The position numbers and the translations under genes are program-made. From WHTB01 sp050699035 (GTDB lineage Bacteria; Actinomycetota; Actinomycetes; Propionibacteriales; Nocardioidaceae): DNA of 23,694 nucleotides. The notes beneath the pieces were generated by a model that was given only the letters and a program-made list of their open reading frames with translations, was not told the origin of the DNA and did no database searches. The stretch is from assembly GCA_050699035.1 (NCBI GenBank), contig JBOHDE010000033.1:1-23694 (forward strand), given 5' to 3'. The first letter of the stretch is position 1, and the number at the start of each line of letters is the position of its first letter. Positions 13,581 to 21,137 of the stretch are shown here, in pieces.

Positions 13581-16500
13581 ATGCCTACTGTTACCCCGTG
13601 CCCCCGACCGCGCCGTCACGCCGGCTCCGGCCTGCTCGTCCCCGTCGCGTCCGTGGCGCTGTCGGTCTGTCTGGTCGCAGCCAGCCCGAGTACGGCGTCC
13701 GCCACGCCGACGGCCCCACCCAGCTCGGCGCCGGAGGCGACCACGATGGCTGCCGGTGACTTCGCCAGCTCCTTCGAGGACGGAGAGCCGGCTCCCACCT
13801 GGGCCGACACGGTCGACACCGCCGCCGACGGCTCCCCGCGCTCGGCGGGCGTCACCGGTCCCGACCATTTCGGCCTGCCCGGTGACATCTCCGCCCACAT
13901 CACCGAGGTGACCGCCAGCGCCGAGAACACCGGCGCCGGCGAGGTCGCCGTCAACGTCGCTGACGGCGATATCAACTCCAAGTGGCTCGCCTTCGAGAGC
14001 TCTGCCTGGCTGCACATCGAGCTCGACGAGCCGGTCACCATCGTGCGCTACGCGCTGACGTCGGCCAACGACGCGCCCGAGCGTGACCCGCGGGCCTGGC
14101 AGTTGCAGGGCTCCGCCGACGGCGTGACGTGGACGACCATCGACACTCGTACCGCGCAGCAGTGGGACGAGCGTTTCCAGACCCGCGAGTTCGAGCTGGC
14201 CGCGGCACAGACGTACCAGCACTACCGGCTCGACATCTCGGCCAACCAGAGCGGCGGCCTGCTGCAGCTCGCCGAGTGGCAGATGTCCGACGGCTCCGAG
14301 CCGCCGCCACCCCTGGAGCACATGACCAGTCGGCCCGAGGACGGCCCGTCCTCGGCGTACGCCGCGAAGCGCAACGTCGGCTTCACCGGCATGCACTCGT
14401 TCGAGTACGCCGGCAAGGTGACCGGCGAGGGCCGCGGCTGGTCGAGCAACCGGGTGTTCGACGTCGACATCCCGGTCGGCCCGCAGACCGAGCTGTCGTA
14501 CCGGATCTTCCCGCAGTTCATCAAGGACGACCTGACCTACCGGAGCACGTACGCGGCAGTGGACCTCGCGTTCACCGACGGCACGTACCTGTCCGAGCTG
14601 GACGCCAAGGACCGGCACGGCTTCACGCTGTCGCCGCGAGGCCAGGGCGACTCCAAGTCGCTCTACACCGACCAGTGGAACCACAAGCAGTCGGTGATCG
14701 GCGCGGTCGCCGACGGCAAGACAATCGACCGGATCCTGGTGACGTACGACGCGCCGAGCGGTCCCGGCGGCTTCCGGGGCTGGATCGACGACGTCACGAT
14801 CGCGGGAGACCCCGAGACGCCGGAGGTCGACAGCTTCACCGACTACGTGCGCACGACCCGCGGGACCCAGTCCAGCGGCAGCTTCTCCCGGGGCAACAAC
14901 ATCCCGGCAACCGCGGTGCCGCACGGCTTCAACTTCTGGGCGCCGGTGACCAACGCCGGCTCGCTGTCGTGGTTCTACCGCTACCACGAGGACAACAACG
15001 ACCAGAACCTGCCCGAGCTGCAGGCCCTGCAGCTGACCCACGAGACGAGCCCGTGGATGGGCGACCGGCAGACGTTCCAGCTGATGCCGTCGGCCGCCAG
15101 CGGCGTCCCGGACCCGTCCCGGGCGGCCCGCGCCCTGCCGTTCCGGCACGAGAACGAGACCGCCCGGCCGCACTACTACGGCGTCACGTTCGAGAACGAC
15201 ATCACGGCGGAGGTCACCCCGACCGACCACGCGGCGATGTTCCGGTTCACCTTCCCCGGCGACGACGCCAACCTGGTCTTCGACAACGTCAACAACAACG
15301 GCGGGCTCACCCTCGACGTCGCCGACGGCTCGCTGACCGGTTACACCGACACTCGTAGCGGCCTGTCCAACGGCGCGACCCGGATGTACGTGTACGCGAC
15401 GTTCGACCAGCCGGTGACTGCAGGCGACAAGCTCGCCAACGGCAGCCGCGGCGACGTGACCGGTTACCTCAAGTTCGACCCCGGCGCCGAGCGCCAGGTC
15501 ACCATGCGGGTCGCGACCTCGCTGCTCAGCGTCGCGCAGGCCGAGCAGAATCTGGCCCAAGACATCGCCGCCGACGACAGCTTCGACGACGTACGGGACC
15601 GGGCGCACCAGGCGTGGGAGGACAAGCTCTCCCTCCTCGAGGTCGAGGGCGCGACAAGGGACCAGCTGACCTCGACGTACTCGAGCCTCTACCGGCTTTT
15701 CCTCTACCCCAACTCCGGTTACGAGAACACCGGGACCGTCGACGAGCCGGTCTACGAGCACGCCGTGCAGTCGACCACAGCGAGCACCATCCCATCCGGC
15801 ACGACGCCGACCGAGACCGGCGCCGAGATCGCCGACGGCAAGGTGTACGTCAACAACGGTTTCTGGGACACCTACCGCACCACCTGGGCGGCGTACTCAC
15901 TGTTCACACCGGGTCAGGCGGCCGAGATGGTCAACGGCTTCGTCCAGCAGTACGAGGACAGTGGGTGGGTGTCGCGCTGGTCGTCGCCCGGCTACGCGAA
16001 CCTGATGACGGGCACGAGCTCGGACGTGTCGTTCGCGGACGCGTACGTGAAGGGCGTCAATGGCATCGACGCGAAGCTGGCGTACGAGGCTGCTGTCAAG
16101 AACGCCGCGGTGGCGCCGCCGGTGCCCAACCCGGACAACCCGAGCGTCGGCCGCAAGGGCCTGCAGACGTCGCAGTTCCTCGGCTTCACACCGTCGCGGG
16201 TGTCGGAGGGGATCTCGTGGGCGCTCGAGGGCTACATCAACGACTACGGCATCGCGAACATGGCGAAGGTGCTGGCCGACGATCCAGACACCTCCGAGGC
16301 GGAGGCGCGGCGCTACCGCGAGGAGCACACCTACTACCTCAACCGGGCCCGCAACTACACCCACATGTTCGACCCGTCGGTGAGCTTCTTCCAGGGCCGT
16401 GCGACCGACGGCACGTGGAAGTCGACGCCCGCGGAGTACGACCCGCGGGTGTGGGGTCACGACCACGACTACACCGAGACGAACGGCTGGAACTTCGCGT

Positions 16501-17564
16501 TCCACGCGCCGCAGGACGGTCAGGGCCTGGCCAACCTGTACGGCGGGCGGGACGGGCTGGCCGCCAAGCTGGACGCGTTCTTCTCCACGCCGGAGACCGG
16601 CAAGTTCCCGGGGTCGTACGGCGGCATCATCCACGAGATCACCGAGGCGCGTGACGTGCGGATGGGGATGTGGGGCTTCTCCAACCAGGTGTCGCACCAC
16701 ATTCCGTGGATGTACCTCTACGCGGGTCAGCCGTGGAAGACGCAGGAGAAGGTGCGCGAGGTGCTGTCGCGGATGTACGTCGGCTCCGAGATCGGGCAGG
16801 GGTACGCCGGCGACGAGGACAACGGGGAGACGTCCGCGTGGTACCTGTTCGCCTCGCTCGGCCTCTACCCGCTGCAGATGGGCAGCGCGGACCTGGTGAT
16901 CGGGTCGCCGCAGTTCACCAAGGCCACGGTGCACCTGGAGAACGGCGAGGACCTGGTGATCAATGCGCCGGACAACAGCCAGGAGAACGTCTACGTCCAG
17001 GGTGTTCAGGTGAACGGCGAGGACTGGTCCAAGACCTCGGTGCCGCACGCCCTGCTGGCCAAGGGTGGGACGATCGACTTCGCCATGGGGTCGGAGCCGT
17101 CTCGCTGGGGGACCGCGCCGAAGGACGCGCCGACGTCGATCACGTCGGGCTCGAAGGCACCCGCTCCGCTCGAGGACCGCACTCGCGCCGCGTCGGTGCA
17201 GACCAGCGCGGGCGACGGTGCGGCGCTGCGCGACGACACGTCGGGCACCGACTGGTCGTTCGACGGCGAGGCGGGTTGGGTGGAGTACCGCTTCACCCGG
17301 CCGCAGCGGCTGGAGGGCTTCTACACGCTGACCTCCGGGTCGGCCGGGTCGGCGCCGTCCGGGTGGGTGCTGAAGGGGTCCAACGACGGCACGACCTGGA
17401 CGACGTTGGACTCGCGCGGTGGCGAGGTGTTCGAGTGGGGCGCGTACACCCGGCCCTTCGCCGTGGAGGTGCGCGATCGCTACAAGCGGTTCCGGCTGGA
17501 GCTGGTGGGCAGGCCGGGCGCGCCGTCGTCCCTGTCCGAGATCGAGCTGTTCGCCGCCGACTAG
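13581..17564 (+). CDS. Secreted GH92 mannosidase-type glycoside hydrolase with carbohydrate-binding-like domains
   Basis: This is a large exported enzyme (1327 aa) expected to remove alpha-mannose from glycans outside the cell. A signal peptide ends near STASA/TP (cleavage after residue 41). Next come an F5/8 type C (discoidin-like) domain (about 107-235), a beta-rich domain (about 245-410), the GH92 catalytic module (about 418-1165) and a second F5/8-like domain (about 1200-1327). GH92 hallmarks include NNGFWDTYRTTW, FADAYVKG, the probable general acid E966 in YTETNGW and the probable base region GDEDNGETSAWY (D1078, D1080). The frame opens at 13530, but ATG 13581 has AGGAAGG (13566-13572) eight bases upstream and begins the signal peptide. 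Linkage specificity cannot be read from the sequence. Confidence 0.92.
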   Translation: MPTVTPCPRPRRHAGSGLLVPVASVALSVCLVAASPSTASATPTAPPSSAPEATTMAAGDFASSFEDGEPAPTWADTVDTAADGSPRSAGVTGPDHFGLPGDISAHITEVTASAENTGAGEVAVNVADGDINSKWLAFESSAWLHIELDEPVTIVRYALTSANDAPERDPRAWQLQGSADGVTWTTIDTRTAQQWDERFQTREFELAAAQTYQHYRLDISANQSGGLLQLAEWQMSDGSEPPPPLEHMTSRPEDGPSSAYAAKRNVGFTGMHSFEYAGKVTGEGRGWSSNRVFDVDIPVGPQTELSYRIFPQFIKDDLTYRSTYAAVDLAFTDGTYLSELDAKDRHGFTLSPRGQGDSKSLYTDQWNHKQSVIGAVADGKTIDRILVTYDAPSGPGGFRGWIDDVTIAGDPETPEVDSFTDYVRTTRGTQSSGSFSRGNNIPATAVPHGFNFWAPVTNAGSLSWFYRYHEDNNDQNLPELQALQLTHETSPWMGDRQTFQLMPSAASGVPDPSRAARALPFRHENETARPHYYGVTFENDITAEVTPTDHAAMFRFTFPGDDANLVFDNVNNNGGLTLDVADGSLTGYTDTRSGLSNGATRMYVYATFDQPVTAGDKLANGSRGDVTGYLKFDPGAERQVTMRVATSLLSVAQAEQNLAQDIAADDSFDDVRDRAHQAWEDKLSLLEVEGATRDQLTSTYSSLYRLFLYPNSGYENTGTVDEPVYEHAVQSTTASTIPSGTTPTETGAEIADGKVYVNNGFWDTYRTTWAAYSLFTPGQAAEMVNGFVQQYEDSGWVSRWSSPGYANLMTGTSSDVSFADAYVKGVNGIDAKLAYEAAVKNAAVAPPVPNPDNPSVGRKGLQTSQFLGFTPSRVSEGISWALEGYINDYGIANMAKVLADDPDTSEAEARRYREEHTYYLNRARNYTHMFDPSVSFFQGRATDGTWKSTPAEYDPRVWGHDHDYTETNGWNFAFHAPQDGQGLANLYGGRDGLAAKLDAFFSTPETGKFPGSYGGIIHEITEARDVRMGMWGFSNQVSHHIPWMYLYAGQPWKTQEKVREVLSRMYVGSEIGQGYAGDEDNGETSAWYLFASLGLYPLQMGSADLVIGSPQFTKATVHLENGEDLVINAPDNSQENVYVQGVQVNGEDWSKTSVPHALLAKGGTIDFAMGSEPSRWGTAPKDAPTSITSGSKAPAPLEDRTRAASVQTSAGDGAALRDDTSGTDWSFDGEAGWVEYRFTRPQRLEGFYTLTSGSAGSAPSGWVLKGSNDGTTWTTLDSRGGEVFEWGAYTRPFAVEVRDRYKRFRLELVGRPGAPSSLSEIELFAAD

Positions 17565-17609
17565 AACGGGGTTCGGTGTAATTCCACCCAGTGGCGGCAA
17601 CCGCCCGCA

Positions 17610-17668
17610 GTTTTCTGGTACGGGGGCGCCCCGTTCCATACCTAGTGGTACGGGGGCGCCCCGTGCCA
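17610..17668. repeat. Palindromic repeat, right of the GH92 gene
   Basis: Two 23-base units (17616-17638 and 17646-17668), each with TACGGGGGCGCCCCGT, lie in direct orientation with a 30-base period and differ at one base. Because the unit is itself nearly palindromic, the pair can also fold. Bases 17610-17639 repeat 13347-13376 exactly. It lies 46 bases after the GH92 stop. Confidence 0.85.
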
Positions 17669-17748
17669 AACGGGGATTGGACCGAAGGCGCCCAGTGAGC
17701 GCACCGTGAGCGCGAGCCGGTGCACCGATGGCGTGGCAGGATCGGCGG

Positions 17749-18495
17749 ATGGACCGCACTCGTCCCGTCTATGACGCCATTGCCGAGGTCTACGCGCTGC
17801 TCGACGACCCGACGACGATCTCGATCCGGCCCGACGTGCAGTTCTTCAGCGCGTTCGCGGACGAGCAGCCGCGACCCGTCGTCGAGCTCGGCATCGGCGG
17901 CGGCCGGGTCGGTCGCCACGCGCGACCCGACATCGGGGTCGACCAGTCACCGGAGCTGCTGGCCGTGGCGACGGCGCGGTGCCCGGGCCTGACCCCGGTC
18001 CTGGGCGACCTCACCGACTTCCGGCTACCCGAGCCGGCCTCGACGGCCTACGCCGCGGGTAACTGTTTCGAGACCACTGAAAACGACGAGCAGCTGCGGG
18101 CGATGTTCGCCGGCATCCGCAAGAACGTCGCGCTCGGCGGATTGTTCGCGTTCGACAGCTACGTCCCGCCGAACGAGCGGCTGGCCGAGAGCTTCCAGCG
18201 CACCCGAGTCGCCGCGGCCACCGCCGACCGGGTGGTGACCGAGGCGGTGCTGCCCGACCCGGAGCACTCCTTCCGGCAGATCTACTGCCTGGAGAAGCTC
18301 GGCACCGACGGGATGGTCGAGTCACGCCACTACCTCCCGCCGCTGCGGGTCCGCCTGCTCGACCCCGACGTCGTGATCGCCTCCCTGGAGGCGACCGGCT
18401 GGGAGGTCGAGAGCGCGTTCCGTGGCGGCTTCCCCGGGCACCCGCCGGTGCAGGGGCAGAACGTGTACGTGGCCCGGGCCGTGATGACTGCGTAG
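17749..18495 (+). CDS. Class I SAM-dependent methyltransferase
   Basis: The 248-aa soluble protein has a Rossmann methyltransferase core. Motif I is VVELGIGGGRVG (44-55), and the acidic residue that holds the SAM ribose is D65 in GVDQSPELL. Only about six residues separate the two, shorter than usual. A later segment, AGNCFETTENDEQLRAMFAG, fits motif IV/V of this fold, and the C-terminal half is beta-rich. The substrate is unknown. ATG 17749 is preferred over ATG 17728 because GGCAGGA (17735-17741) lies seven bases upstream. It is 19 bases ahead of dapB and possibly co-transcribed. Confidence 0.85.
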   Translation: MDRTRPVYDAIAEVYALLDDPTTISIRPDVQFFSAFADEQPRPVVELGIGGGRVGRHARPDIGVDQSPELLAVATARCPGLTPVLGDLTDFRLPEPASTAYAAGNCFETTENDEQLRAMFAGIRKNVALGGLFAFDSYVPPNERLAESFQRTRVAAATADRVVTEAVLPDPEHSFRQIYCLEKLGTDGMVESRHYLPPLRVRLLDPDVVIASLEATGWEVESAFRGGFPGHPPVQGQNVYVARAVMTA

Positions 18496-18514
18496 GGCTG
18501 GAAGAATGCCCGCC

Positions 18515-19264
18515 ATGACGAAGGTCGCGGTACTCGGTGCGCACGGCAAGATGGGCGCCCAGGCGTGCACAGCGGTCGAGGCCGCGTCCGATCTCGAACT
18601 GGTCGCCAAGGTCGACCAGGGCGACACCATCGACGCGCTGGCCGAGTGCTTCGCCGACGTCGCGGTCGACTTCACCCATCCCGACGTGGTGATGAGCAAC
18701 CTCGAGTACTGCATCGCCAACGGCATCCACGCGGTCGTCGGCACGACTGGCTTCGACGCCGACCGGCTGGCCAGGCTGCGGGCCTGGGTCGACGCGGCTG
18801 ACGAGCCGGTCGGCGTACTCGTGGCACCGAACTTCTCCATCGGTGCGGTGTTGATGATGCGCTTCGCCGCGCTGGCCGCTCCGCACTACGAGTCGGTCGA
18901 GATCGTCGAGCTGCATCACCCGACCAAGGCCGACGCGCCGTCGGGCACGGCCCGACGTACCGCGGAGCTCGTCGCCGAGGCCCGACGGGCGGCCGGCAGC
19001 GCGCCGATGCCGGACGCGACGTCGCAGCAGCTGGCCGGTGCCCGCGGCGCCGACGTCGACGGGGTGCGCGTGCATGCCGTGCGTGCCCGCGGCCTGGTCG
19101 CCCACCAGGAGGTGCTGCTCGGCGGCGAGGGCGAGACGCTGACGCTGCGGCATGACTCGTTTGACCGGGTGTCGTTCATGCCGGGCGTGTTGCTGGGGGT
19201 GCGCAGCGTCGGTGGACACCCGGGATTGACCGTCGGCCTCGAGCAGTTCCTCGGCCTCGACTGA
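18515..19264 (+). CDS. dapB: 4-hydroxy-tetrahydrodipicolinate reductase
   Basis: This is the NAD(P)H-dependent second dedicated step of the diaminopimelate/lysine pathway, feeding peptidoglycan and lysine synthesis in the cytoplasm. The 249-aa protein is of normal size. The nucleotide-binding loop is GAHGKMG (8-14). VVGTTGF and APNFSIG (104-110) are family motifs, and the catalytic signature HHPTKADAPSGTA begins at H134. The ATG at 18515 is chosen over ATG 18506 because GGAAG (18500-18504) sits ten bases before it and the protein then begins MTKVAVLGAHG, as in relatives. No dapA or thyX follows in this window. Confidence 0.96.
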   Translation: MTKVAVLGAHGKMGAQACTAVEAASDLELVAKVDQGDTIDALAECFADVAVDFTHPDVVMSNLEYCIANGIHAVVGTTGFDADRLARLRAWVDAADEPVGVLVAPNFSIGAVLMMRFAALAAPHYESVEIVELHHPTKADAPSGTARRTAELVAEARRAAGSAPMPDATSQQLAGARGADVDGVRVHAVRARGLVAHQEVLLGGEGETLTLRHDSFDRVSFMPGVLLGVRSVGGHPGLTVGLEQFLGLD

Positions 19265-19266
19265 CC

Positions 19267-19701
19267 ATGCGGGCGCGCGTCGTCGTCGCCGTCCTGGTCG
19301 TAGTGCTGGCGCTCTACCTCGTCCTGGCCGCCTGGCGGGGCTGGCTGCTGGTCCGCGAGGGCGGTGTGGTCTCGGTGCTGCTGGGCGTGGGCATCCTGCT
19401 GCTGCCGCTGGTCGGCGCGTACGCCGGGTGGCGGGAGGTCCGGTTCGGCCTGGCCACCCAGCGGCTCGCCAAGGAGCTGGCCGCTGCGGGCCGCTGGCCG
19501 ACCGAGGAGCTGCCGCTCGCCCCGTCGGGCCGCCCGCAGCGCGCCGCCGCCGATGCCCTTTTTGCCCATCGTCGGCGCGAGGTCGAGCAGGCGCCGGAGG
19601 ACTGGCAGGGATGGTTCCGGCTCGGCCTGGCGTACGAGGACTCGCGCGACCGTCGACGGGCCCGCGAGTCGATGCGCCGCGCCATCGCCCTGCACGGGTG
19701 A
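19267..19701 (+). CDS. Small membrane protein with TPR-like C-terminus
   Basis: The 144-aa protein has two predicted N-terminal transmembrane helices (about 5-25 and 33-53) and a soluble tail. The tail ends in a single TPR-like helix pair (WQGWFRLGLAYEDSRDRRRA, then RESMRRAIAL). A TPR-like tail suggests protein contact, but no function can be assigned. It starts two bases after the dapB stop and is probably translated from the same mRNA. Confidence 0.8.
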   Translation: MRARVVVAVLVVVLALYLVLAAWRGWLLVREGGVVSVLLGVGILLLPLVGAYAGWREVRFGLATQRLAKELAAAGRWPTEELPLAPSGRPQRAAADALFAHRRREVEQAPEDWQGWFRLGLAYEDSRDRRRARESMRRAIALHG

Positions 19702-19744
19702 GTCCACCCGGCGGGAGGCACCGGTCGGTCGGTCCGGGAGACAG

Positions 19745-20041
19745 CTAGAGCAGGCGCACCAGCGCGGCCGTGACGGCGGCCACTCCGACGACGACCAGGA
19801 ACGGTGCCCGCAGCAGCAACGCGACCGCCCCGGCGGTGACACCGACGACGCGGGCGTCGAGCACCAGCGACGGGCCGTCGGCGAACGTCTGCACGCCGAC
19901 CAGCGCCGCGAGCATCGCCGCCGGCAGTAGACCGGCGACCCGTTGGGCGGTCGGGTGGGCCAGCACCGACTCCGGTACGGACAGACCGGCCAGCTTGAGC
20001 AGGTAGCACCCGACGGCGGTGACCAGGATCGCGGTCCACAT
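19745..20041 (-). CDS. azlD: Branched-chain amino acid exporter small subunit, AzlD family
   Basis: This is the small membrane partner of AzlC in the two-part branched-chain amino acid efflux system. The 98-aa protein has three to four hydrophobic helices (MWTAILVTAVGCYLLKLAGL, the segment around LLPAAMLAALVG, and two C-terminal helices) and a family-typical length. The ATG at 20041 shares one base with the azlC stop (TGATG), so the two are coupled. A longer frame upstream is a shadow of azlC. Confidence 0.88.
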   Translation of the reverse strand: MWTAILVTAVGCYLLKLAGLSVPESVLAHPTAQRVAGLLPAAMLAALVGVQTFADGPSLVLDARVVGVTAGAVALLLRAPFLVVVGVAAVTAALVRLL

Positions 20042-20703
20042 CAGCGCCGCCCCAGGGTCCCGGCGGCGACCGCTACCCCAGCGGCGGCCAGCACCGGCAC
20101 CCCGGCGGGGACGACCGGGACCAGCAGCACGGCCACGCCCACCGCACCGAGGGCGGTCACCCGGCTGCGCCGAGTGGTCAGCTGCGGCCACAGCAGGGCG
20201 AGGAACGCCGCGGCCACGGCGGCGTCGAACCCGAAGTCGCGCGGGTCGCCGAGGGCCTGCCCGCCGAGCGCCCCGGCGAGGGTGGCGAGGTTCCACAGCA
20301 CGAACACCGCGAGCCCGGTGGTGAAGAAGCCCAGCCGGGCGTGGGACTCGTCCTCGCGGTTGACCGCCATCGCGGTCGACTCGTCGATCACCACCTGTGC
20401 GCCCGCCAGTCGGTGGGCTCCGCGCAGGTTGAGCAGCGAGGCCAGGCGCAGTCCGTACAACGTGTTGCGGGACCCGAGCAGCAGCGCGGTCGCGGCACCG
20501 GCCAGCGGAGCACCGCCGGCGCCCACGACTCCGACGAAGGCGAACTGCGACGCTCCCGTGAAGACGAGCACGGACAGCGTGCAGGTCTGCAGCACGCTGA
20601 GCCCGGTCGCCACCCCGATGGCGCCGAAGGAGATGCCGTACGCGCCGGTCGCAATGCCAACCGCCAGCGAGTCGCGCACGATCGTACGCCGTACCTCAGT
20701 CAC
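20041..20703 (-). CDS. azlC: Branched-chain amino acid exporter large subunit, AzlC family
   Basis: This is the large permease subunit of an AzlCD exporter (220 aa, usual length). Characteristic features are the N-terminal DSLAVGIATGAYGISFGAIG, the SQFAFVG segment near residue 52 and SRNTLYGLRL, with five to six membrane segments. Translation starts at GTG 20703. No ribosome site precedes it, and a -10-like GTTAAT (20718-20713, minus strand) lies only nine bases upstream, which would suit a leaderless transcript. AzlCD pairs export leucine-type amino acids or analogues. The substrate here is inferred. Confidence 0.9.
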   Translation of the reverse strand: MTEVRRTIVRDSLAVGIATGAYGISFGAIGVATGLSVLQTCTLSVLVFTGASQFAFVGVVGAGGAPLAGAATALLLGSRNTLYGLRLASLLNLRGAHRLAGAQVVIDESTAMAVNREDESHARLGFFTTGLAVFVLWNLATLAGALGGQALGDPRDFGFDAAVAAAFLALLWPQLTTRRSRVTALGAVGVAVLLVPVVPAGVPVLAAAGVAVAAGTLGRR

Positions 20704-20712
20704 GACCGTGAC

Positions 20713-20718
20713 ATTAAC
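20713..20718 (-). promoter_or_regulatory. Candidate -10 box of azlC, possibly leaderless
   Basis: On the minus strand the sequence GTTAAT ends nine bases before the GTG start in an unusually AT-rich patch. No good -35 box could be fixed. Confidence 0.3.
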
Positions 20719-20735
20719 AAAGGTACAAATAGCTC

Positions 20736-20750
20736 CTGACTAATTGTCAG
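20736..20750. promoter_or_regulatory. Inverted repeat CTGAC-N5-GTCAG
   Basis: CTGAC (20736-20740) and GTCAG (20746-20750) flank TAATT. The repeat overlaps the stop codon of the small membrane protein and lies about 35 bases before azlC, a position where a regulator of azlCD could bind. It could equally be a small terminator. Confidence 0.35.
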
Positions 20751-21028
20751 GGCGTGGACCGGTCCCGGTGGCGCTCCCGGGCGACCCGATGCGGGTCGTG
20801 CGGGTCGTAGACCAGCAGCATCCCGGCGAGCAGGCCGAGGCACAGCCCGGCGACGACGGGGAGCAGGTTGACGGCCGGGGCGACGCAGACGCCGAGCAGC
20901 ACGTCGGAGCAGGAGTACGTGGACTGTGCCGTGGCGAGGGAGGAGACCCACGCTCCCACCGCGGCCCCGGCCAGGCCGCCGACGAGGACGACCACCCAGC
21001 GATGCATCCTCGGCAATGGACCGAGCAT
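20747..21028 (-). CDS. Small membrane protein, hypothetical
   Basis: The 93-aa protein has two or three hydrophobic stretches (VVVLVGGLAGAAVGAWV near 11-27, APAVNLLPVVAGLCLGLLAG near 50-70) and a charged C-terminal tail (HDPHRVARERHRDRSTP). Two cysteines, in SCSDVLLGVC, may face outside. I do not recognise the family. The ATG at 21028 has a GGGAGG ribosome site about six bases upstream on the minus strand. It lies between the ECF sigma gene and azlC on the same strand, with no evident functional tie. Confidence 0.7.
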   Translation of the reverse strand: MLGPLPRMHRWVVVLVGGLAGAAVGAWVSSLATAQSTYSCSDVLLGVCVAPAVNLLPVVAGLCLGLLAGMLLVYDPHDPHRVARERHRDRSTP

Positions 21029-21113
21029 CCCCGACCTCCCTCGAGCACCAGCCTGCTACCGGACAGACGTCCCGAGACTCACCAGCGTTGCATGCGCGTG
21101 GACGGCGGCACGG

Positions 21114-21129
21114 ATTCTTTACCAAGAAT
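21114..21129. promoter_or_regulatory. AT-rich palindrome downstream of the sigma-factor gene
   Basis: ATTCTT and AAGAAT flank a 4-base loop in otherwise GC-rich DNA, nine bases after the sigma-factor stop on the minus strand. It could be a weak terminator or an operator for the downstream small gene. Confidence 0.3.
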
Positions 21130-21137
21130 TGTCGCGG

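Noticed and set aside
13134..15761. Very long minus-strand open frame opposite the M16 and GH92 genes
   Set aside because: It is a high-GC shadow of the sense genes. It has a biased, valine/arginine-rich composition, no recognisable domain and no promoter, and it crosses two real genes.
17616..17668. Possible CRISPR remnant (two repeats with 30-base period)
   Set aside because: There are only two units, the spacing is 7 bases, the unit itself is palindromic, a copy lies 4.2 kb away in inverted form, and there are no cas genes.
13347..17668. Insertion sequence or integron-type att sites around the GH92 gene
   Set aside because: There is no transposase, integrase or relic in the window, and no short target-site duplication could be recognised. 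The repeat evidence is kept as a finding without naming a mechanism.
15897..17759. Long minus-strand open frame opposite the GH92 C-terminal half
   Set aside because: Same shadow pattern. It also runs through the palindromic repeat and is rich in arginine and valine with no motif.
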